Origin: JBAZLV01 sp041650055
GTDB lineage: Bacteria > Nitrospirota > UBA9217
Length of the DNA: 64,000 nt
Assembly: GCA_041650055.1 (NCBI GenBank)
Contig: JBAZLV010000004.1
Span: forward strand, 1 to 64,000
Direction of reading: 5' to 3'
Position 1 is the stretch's first letter, and every line of letters begins with the position of its first letter. This document shows positions 59,112 through 64,000 of the stretch, piece by piece. Under the pieces are notes generated by a model. That model had not been told where the DNA came from and did no database searches. It saw only the letters and a program-made list of their open reading frames with translations. A program made the position numbers and the translations under genes.

Positions 59112-59739
59112 TCAGCAAAGCATCAACAGAGTTTTTTGCATCGGTCTTAATTATCGTGAACATATCAGCGAATTGTCATTTACCATGCCTACGACCCCTG
59201 TTATTTTTATGAAACCTGCATCGTGTGTCATTGGTCCCGGGGAAGACATTCATTTCCCTGCTCATGGCAAAGATTTTCAGCATGAAGTGGAACTCGTCGT
59301 TAAAGTTGGCAAAAAAGGAAAACCGCAGACACCACACGAAGCCCACGCAATGATCGATTCCCTTACAATCGGGCTTGATCTCACCCTGCGCGATCTTCAA
59401 AATGATCTCCGGAAACAAGGCATGCCATGGGAAATTTCAAAAGCATTTGAACAGAGCGCACCAATCGGGACATTCATTCCTTACACATCTTCCCTGAATC
59501 TTCAGAATATTCCATTCAGGTGTACGGTCAATGGAAAAGAACGACAAAAAGGAAATACACAAAGCATGTTGTTTGGCATAGATGACCTGCTTGTGCAGAT
59601 TAGCACCATCTGGACGCTTCTGCCGGGTGATATCGTTTTCACGGGAACTCCCCCGGGGGTTGGGCCGCTTGCGATTGGAGATGTGGTCGAGATCGAAAGT
59701 GATCTGATTGGAAAATTTTCCTGGAAGATTGTGGAGTAG
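59104..59739 (+). CDS. Fumarylacetoacetate hydrolase (FAH)-family protein
   Basis: A 211-residue metal-dependent enzyme related to acylpyruvases and oxaloacetate decarboxylases. Signatures: CIGLNYREHISEL, VIFMKPASCVIGPGEDI, HEVELVVKVGKKGK (first metal-binding Glu residues), GLDLTLRDLQNDLRKQGMPW, KAFEQSAPIG and LLPGDIVFTGTPPGVGPLA. The short length fits the FAHD1/YcgM group. Coupled to the GNAT gene; exact substrate not known. Its stop is 3 bases from the convergent coiled-coil gene. Confidence 0.9.
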   Translation: MDNQQSINRVFCIGLNYREHISELSFTMPTTPVIFMKPASCVIGPGEDIHFPAHGKDFQHEVELVVKVGKKGKPQTPHEAHAMIDSLTIGLDLTLRDLQNDLRKQGMPWEISKAFEQSAPIGTFIPYTSSLNLQNIPFRCTVNGKERQKGNTQSMLFGIDDLLVQISTIWTLLPGDIVFTGTPPGVGPLAIGDVVEIESDLIGKFSWKIVE

Positions 59740-59742
59740 AGT

Positions 59743-59988
59743 TCAGAGTTCAGAGTTTAATTGGGTTTGCTCTAACGCAGTGAGGACGTGCTTTATTTTT
59801 TCTCGAGCCAAGCGTTTTTGCTCGGGAAGATGCTTGTATTCTTCAAGCATCTTTCGTGATTCAAGAAGCTCCTGCTCTAGATCATGAACACGTATTGAGA
59901 GTTCCTTGTTTTGAGTCACCAGTGATCTGACTCTTTTTTCAATTTCTCCAAATCGTGCTTCTAGATCGTGTACATGGATTTTTTTCAT
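59743..59988 (-). CDS. Short coiled-coil protein
   Basis: An 81-residue, highly charged helical protein (VHDLEARFGEIEKRVRSLV, then ELSIRVHDLEQELLESRKML) with leucine/valine heptads through about residue 55. It could be a ZapB-like or other scaffold protein, but no specific family is supported. It lies upstream of the lytic transglycosylase gene's stop side, on the same strand. Confidence 0.65.
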   Translation of the reverse strand: MKKIHVHDLEARFGEIEKRVRSLVTQNKELSIRVHDLEQELLESRKMLEEYKHLPEQKRLAREKIKHVLTALEQTQLNSEL

Positions 59989-60016
59989 GGTATATTCCTA
60001 TTAATGAAGCGATCAT

Positions 60017-62398
60017 TTAATCCATAGTAAGAGCGGTTTTTGCATGTTGCAAAGGCATAAACATCGCCTCCTGATTTCCCGACTTGCCGTATATCCTCCG
60101 GTATTCACCGTAATTCCTGAGTATTTTTTTCACATAGCCGCGTGTTTCAGAAAAAGGAATAGATTCCACAAACACATCCCAATCCGTAATCGGTTCGTTT
60201 TTCTTGATCCATCCGGCAACTGCCTCAGGTCCCGCATTGTATGCAGCAGCTGCAAAAAAAACATTACCATTGAACCGTTTCAAAAGCGAGCTCATATACC
60301 ACGATCCGATATTAATTCCTACATCAGGGTCGAACAGCTTGCCTCTATCAAAACTCTTGAGGTTGATGGTTTTCGCAACCTGAACACCGGTCGATGGCAT
60401 GACCTGCATGATCCCCCGTGCTCCTGCAGGAGAAAGCGCAGCTGCATTAAACTGGCTTTCCTCCCGAATAATGGCTGCAATGAAATAGGGGTCCAGGTGG
60501 TACTGTCTGGAATAGGAGGCAATGGAATCCCAATATGCCTGGGGATAGGCAAGATACCAGAGATCATCGGGCACATTTTTTCTTGGAGCCTCAAGATACC
60601 GGTCATAATGTCGGAGAACTAACACATGGGAACGGTAATAATCCCCCAGCTCAAAAAAGGCTTTGCTCAATCCGATGAGCATTCCTCGTTTTCCCTGAAG
60701 TTTTCCCTGAAGCAGGGCAAGCTCGGACGCAGCTTCTTTTTTCATGTTAAGATGCATAAGCTCAAGAATTTTTTTAAACAACGGCTCTTCGGTCAATAAT
60801 TTTCTGGTTTCTTCGGTCCAGGCAGGGGGGATATCGTCCGTTTGATAAGAATACAAAGGATCATCAGGACAGCTGCTGTCAACACACAATGCCGGCTCCA
60901 GAACCTCTTTTACTGAAACCGTTTTACTTTGTACTGTCTGAAGAGCAGCAATACGCTCCTGTGCCCGATATCCGTAATAGGTATAAGTCCCTCGTTTCAA
61001 TACATGCTGATAGTATGCTCGTGCACCAGAAACATTTCCCTGCTTTTCAGCTATTTTCCCCTGCCAGTAACGTGCCTGATTAACCAGAAAGGAATGAGGA
61101 TAGGAGGCAACCAGTTCTTGCAGTATCCGCTCGGCTTTTTTATAATCTTCTATTGCATAATATCTCCAAGCTTGCCACCATAACGCGCTGTCGGCAAACC
61201 TGCTTTCCGGATACTCTTGTGCGAGCCGGTTATAGGCAGCCAGCGATTCGTTCCATTCTCCCGTTTCCCGGTAAATATTCCCAGTCAAAAAAAGCGCGTC
61301 ATCAGCCCATTCACTGTCAGGATAGTTTTCAAGAAGTTCGGAAAAGCGTTCGATTCCCGCTGTCCATTCTCCTCGTTTACTATATGATCTCCCGATCCAA
61401 TATAATGCTTCTGGAACTCGTGGATCGGAAGGGTTTCTTCGAATCATCGACTCGAGAAGTGAGGCGGCTTCTTTCCTTTTTCCGATATGAAACGAAGCAA
61501 TACCCGTACGGAAAAGAACCTCATTTCGGAAAGAAAATCCGGGATCACGATCAAGAAGCTGGTTTAATGTTTCAATGGCTTTCCCATATTGCTGTAAGCG
61601 ATAAAGAGTCTTCCCCCGTTCAAACAGCTCTTCAGAACTGGCTTCCGGAATTTTCCACCCCTCGGCTTGAAATCGGGCGAGTTCCTGGTCAACCTCCTGA
61701 TCAACGCCATTTCCCGGATATGCGGTCCACACGTGTCGATATACTTCTACTGCCTCGGGAATTCTCTCTTGCTGTATCAGGCATCGTGCGAAGCGTAAGC
61801 CGGCCTCGGGAGCTAAATCGGAACGAGGGTGATCATGCAGAAACTTTTTGAAAATCGTTCCCGATTCTTCATACTTACTCATTTCAAAAAGCGCCTTCCC
61901 TCTCTGAAATGCCGCAGGGGTTACCAGAGAACTTTTGGGATAATCATGAATGAGCTGGCGGTACCCTGCTTCTGCATCCGCATACCGCTGATTTGAAAAC
62001 TGATAGTCAGCGAACAGAAACATCGCATAGTCTGCAAGCAGCCGATATTCACTCGTGACCTGAAGCATGGCAGCCTTTGCTTCTTCTTGCATGTCCATCT
62101 TGATCCGGACTTTTTCAGTCAGAAACAATGCCCGCCGGGCCCAAGGCGTATCCGGATATTCATGCATGATCTGCGACAGGAAAGGAAGAGCCTCTGCCGG
62201 ATGATTTGATTCATAGGCGTCGATCGCACTCTTGAGCAAATAGGAGGGAGAGGACGAAGAACTGTTTTTTTCAGTAAATGATGATAAAAATGGCGTCAAA
62301 GAATCTGAAGATTTTTTAAGAGCGGTAGTATGCTCTTCTCCGCAGGACCATGCGAGAAAAAGAGCACAGAAGAATATCAACAGTTGCATGATTCGCAT
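60017..62398 (-). CDS. Lytic transglycosylase lipoprotein with TPR repeats (Slt/MltE-like domain)
   Basis: A 793-residue periplasmic protein that cleaves peptidoglycan. The start at 62398 opens a lipoprotein signal (MRIMQLLIFFCALFLAWSC). Residues about 50-470 contain many TPR units (for example FERGKTLYRLQQYGKAIETL, YWQGKIAEKQGNVSGARAYY). The C-terminal SLT domain has the catalytic Glu in IIREESQFNAAALSPAGARG, then MQVMPSTG and AAAYNAGP. A longer upstream frame to 62515 crosses a terminator and is rejected. Its TPR part is longer than that of E. coli Slt70. Confidence 0.9.
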   Translation of the reverse strand: MRIMQLLIFFCALFLAWSCGEEHTTALKKSSDSLTPFLSSFTEKNSSSSSPSYLLKSAIDAYESNHPAEALPFLSQIMHEYPDTPWARRALFLTEKVRIKMDMQEEAKAAMLQVTSEYRLLADYAMFLFADYQFSNQRYADAEAGYRQLIHDYPKSSLVTPAAFQRGKALFEMSKYEESGTIFKKFLHDHPRSDLAPEAGLRFARCLIQQERIPEAVEVYRHVWTAYPGNGVDQEVDQELARFQAEGWKIPEASSEELFERGKTLYRLQQYGKAIETLNQLLDRDPGFSFRNEVLFRTGIASFHIGKRKEAASLLESMIRRNPSDPRVPEALYWIGRSYSKRGEWTAGIERFSELLENYPDSEWADDALFLTGNIYRETGEWNESLAAYNRLAQEYPESRFADSALWWQAWRYYAIEDYKKAERILQELVASYPHSFLVNQARYWQGKIAEKQGNVSGARAYYQHVLKRGTYTYYGYRAQERIAALQTVQSKTVSVKEVLEPALCVDSSCPDDPLYSYQTDDIPPAWTEETRKLLTEEPLFKKILELMHLNMKKEAASELALLQGKLQGKRGMLIGLSKAFFELGDYYRSHVLVLRHYDRYLEAPRKNVPDDLWYLAYPQAYWDSIASYSRQYHLDPYFIAAIIREESQFNAAALSPAGARGIMQVMPSTGVQVAKTINLKSFDRGKLFDPDVGINIGSWYMSSLLKRFNGNVFFAAAAYNAGPEAVAGWIKKNEPITDWDVFVESIPFSETRGYVKKILRNYGEYRRIYGKSGNQEAMFMPLQHAKTALTMD

Positions 62399-62503
62399 AG
62401 ATGGGGAATTCTCTCCTCGGTTACTATCATATAGCCGCTTCGCGTTTGTGTCAATAGAAGTGTAGAATGAAAAGAATAAGATCGGAAAGTAAAGACTCAA
62501 TAA

Positions 62504-62537
62504 AAATGCCGTCACATTTTAATAACGTGACGGCATT
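62504..62537 (-). terminator. Intrinsic terminator of secDF
   Basis: AATGCCGTCAC (62505-62515) pairs with GTGACGGCATT (62527-62537), an 11-bp stem. On the minus strand it is followed by TTTTTA. It lies 20 bases past the secF stop. Confidence 0.85.
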
Positions 62538-62557
62538 ATCAGAAAACACGAGATGCT

Positions 62558-63466
62558 TTATTTGGTAATCAATCTTCCTCCGGTTTTGCTATGCCATACT
62601 ACGAGGAGCGGACTTGCAACAAAAACGGAAGAATACGTTCCGATGATCACACCCATAAGAAGTGCCAGCGAGAAGTAATGAAGCACTTCCCCGCCAAATA
62701 AAACGAGCGCGACAAGCACCAGCGCAACGGTAAGGGTAGTGATAACCGTCCGAGACAGCACCTCATTGATGCTTTGATTTACCAGTTTGGGAAGTGGTTC
62801 CCGCCTGTTTTGTTTCAGATTCTCCCGAATACGGTCGAAAATCACGACCGTGTCTGTAAGCGAATACCCTGCCAAGGTAAGCAGCGCAGTGATAATGAGC
62901 AAATTGATTTCATAATTCAGAATATAAAAAATTCCGAGCACCGCAAGCACGTCATGCATGGTAGCCATGGCAGCAGCAACACCGAACTTGAATTCGAAAC
63001 GGAAGGCAATATAGAGAATAATTGCCAGGATCGAGACGGTAATGGCAACCAGCGCATCGCGCTGAAGCGATTTCCCGATAACCGGTCCGATTTCTTCAAT
63101 GCTGACCACTTCAAAGGGATTATTCGGAAACTCCTTGGTAAACATTGACTGGATTTTTTCGGATGTTCCCTCGGATTCACGCACTTTAATCAGTATCCTT
63201 TTCCCGTCTTCTCCTACCTGCTGGACACTCGCACCAGGAAAACCATTTTTTTCCAGAAGAGTGCGTGCAGTATCAAGAGGAACATTTTGCTGAAAGCCGA
63301 GTTGTACGGTTGTTCCTCCGACAAAATCGATCCCCAGGTTCGCTTTCCCCCTTCCGATCTGGATCAGACAAAGAATCCCCAGGAGAATAAAGAAGCCTGA
63401 AATAGCAAACGAGATATTTTTCTGTCCCATAAAGTCTATTTTTGTTTTATGCAAAATTTGCAGCAT
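62558..63466 (-). CDS. secF: Protein translocase subunit SecF
   Basis: A 302-residue inner-membrane protein with six helices that uses the proton gradient to help SecYEG export. GIDFVGGTTVQLGF starts the periplasmic domain, and LTLAGYSLTDTVVIFDRIRENL and the final GVIIGTYSSVFVASPLLV are typical. ATG 63466 has GGAGGG about 7 bases upstream. Follows secD on the same strand. Confidence 0.95.
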   Translation of the reverse strand: MLQILHKTKIDFMGQKNISFAISGFFILLGILCLIQIGRGKANLGIDFVGGTTVQLGFQQNVPLDTARTLLEKNGFPGASVQQVGEDGKRILIKVRESEGTSEKIQSMFTKEFPNNPFEVVSIEEIGPVIGKSLQRDALVAITVSILAIILYIAFRFEFKFGVAAAMATMHDVLAVLGIFYILNYEINLLIITALLTLAGYSLTDTVVIFDRIRENLKQNRREPLPKLVNQSINEVLSRTVITTLTVALVLVALVLFGGEVLHYFSLALLMGVIIGTYSSVFVASPLLVVWHSKTGGRLITK

Positions 63467-63509
63467 GTGACCCTCCAAAATCTTGGTCTTCTTTTAATTT
63501 CAGAATTGT

Positions 63510-64000
63510 CTAAATGCTCAGTTTATCCAGCTTCCACCGGGTATTGATAATATCGAAAAGCACTTTCGTTCCAACGAGTGCGGAATACAGATTGATCAGA
63601 ATACCGAGGCTGAGAGTAACCGCAAAACCTTTAATTGGCCCGGTACCGAACATAAACAAGACAACAGCGGTAATGAGCGTTGTAACGTGTGAATCGAGAA
63701 TCGTCAGGAATGCCTTGTCATATCCGGCATCCACTGCAGGCCTTGGCTGCTTCCCAGCACGGACTTCTTCGCGAATGCGCTCGAACATCAGCACATTCGA
63801 ATCCACGCCCATACCGATGGTAAGAATGATTCCGGCAATACCCGGCAGGGTCAACGTCGCACTCATAAGCGCCATCGCACCGAGCAGCAGCACGAGATTC
63901 AGGACAACCGCATAATCGGCAATCAGACCGGACATGCGATAATAGAAAACCATGAACACCAGGACAAACAGACCGCCGATCAATGCTGCCCGAGTACCCA
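63510..64000 (-). CDS. secD: Protein translocase subunit SecD, C-terminal part (runs off the window)
   Basis: About 163 residues of the membrane part are visible. GTRAALIGGLFVLVFMVFYY, LTLPGIAGIILTIGMGVDSN, VLMFERIREEVRAG and the final DIINTRWKLDKLSI are typical of SecD. The frame is open past the right edge, so the gene starts beyond position 64000. The codon at 63983 is a Leu within the protein, not the start. Encodes the partner of SecF. Confidence 0.95.
   Translation of the reverse strand, partial: GTRAALIGGLFVLVFMVFYYRMSGLIADYAVVLNLVLLLGAMALMSATLTLPGIAGIILTIGMGVDSNVLMFERIREEVRAGKQPRPAVDAGYDKAFLTILDSHVTTLITAVVLFMFGTGPIKGFAVTLSLGILINLYSALVGTKVLFDIINTRWKLDKLSI

Noticed and set aside
62399..62515. 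Longer start for the lytic transglycosylase
   Set aside because: It would begin inside the secDF terminator and hide the clear lipoprotein signal that starts at 62398.

Overview
The window is a chromosomal segment from a Gram-negative bacterium with an anaerobic or facultative look. It has outer-membrane and envelope proteins (OmpA-like, TonB-like, CsgG-like, many lipoproteins), SecDF, Feo iron uptake, IHF, and a tRNA-Sec gene, so UGA can be read as selenocysteine. The ihfA-merR-tRNA-Pro order, the 13-gene complex I operon with fused nuoCD, and a one-chain transketolase fit a Nitrospirota or Desulfobacterota (deltaproteobacterial) lineage. I cannot fix the phylum from sequence alone.

Layout. 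1-9.4 kb: 3' end of phosphoglucomutase, a mobile-element scar (SIR2-like remnant plus RAYT transposase remnant), DUF72 protein, universal stress protein, two divergent cation/proton antiporters, tRNA-Sec, OmpA-like protein, small exported proteins, tRNA-Pro, merR and ihfA. 9.5-24.4 kb: the nuoA-N operon (NADH dehydrogenase complex I), interrupted between genes by dispersed palindromic repeats. 24.4-27.5 kb: transketolase and an AlaX-type editing protein broken by an in-frame amber codon. 27.7-33.1 kb: the accessory island. It holds a HigB/HigA-like toxin-antitoxin pair, a TPR protein and several small orphan genes, all on the minus strand. Between the orphan genes lie attC-like palindromes, the layout of an integron cassette array without a visible integrase. 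Two adjacent genes there share a GSQIQQG motif. 33.5-39.4 kb: thrC and a cystathionine gamma-synthase-like gene, convergent with a fur-feoB-dtxR/feoA iron operon that carries a clear Fur box. 39.5-46.8 kb: a seven-gene envelope operon (two LPP20-like paralogs, a TPR/SLH-like lipoprotein, secreted transglutaminase, GNA1162-like, CsgG-like, FecR-like). 47-49.7 kb: comF and two secreted proteins, one with a possible caspase-like His/Cys pair. 50.3-56.3 kb: a Pho regulon block, psiE plus a 34-residue microprotein, and pstS-C-A-B-phoU. psiE and pstS have matching Pho-box arrays. 56.4-64 kb: a folded RNA upstream of a TonB-like gene and a DUF401 permease, then GNAT and FAH-family genes, a coiled-coil protein, a TPR/lytic transglycosylase lipoprotein, and secF-secD (secD runs off the window).

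How the parts fit: most of the window is housekeeping (respiration, phosphate and iron uptake, envelope maintenance). The best candidates for undescribed biology are the cassette-like island with the paired GSQIQQG proteins (29.3-33.0 kb), the CsgG/LPP20/transglutaminase operon (39.5-46.8 kb), and the secreted caspase-like protein with its partner (47.8-49.7 kb). No CRISPR array, rRNA, integrase or intact transposase was seen.
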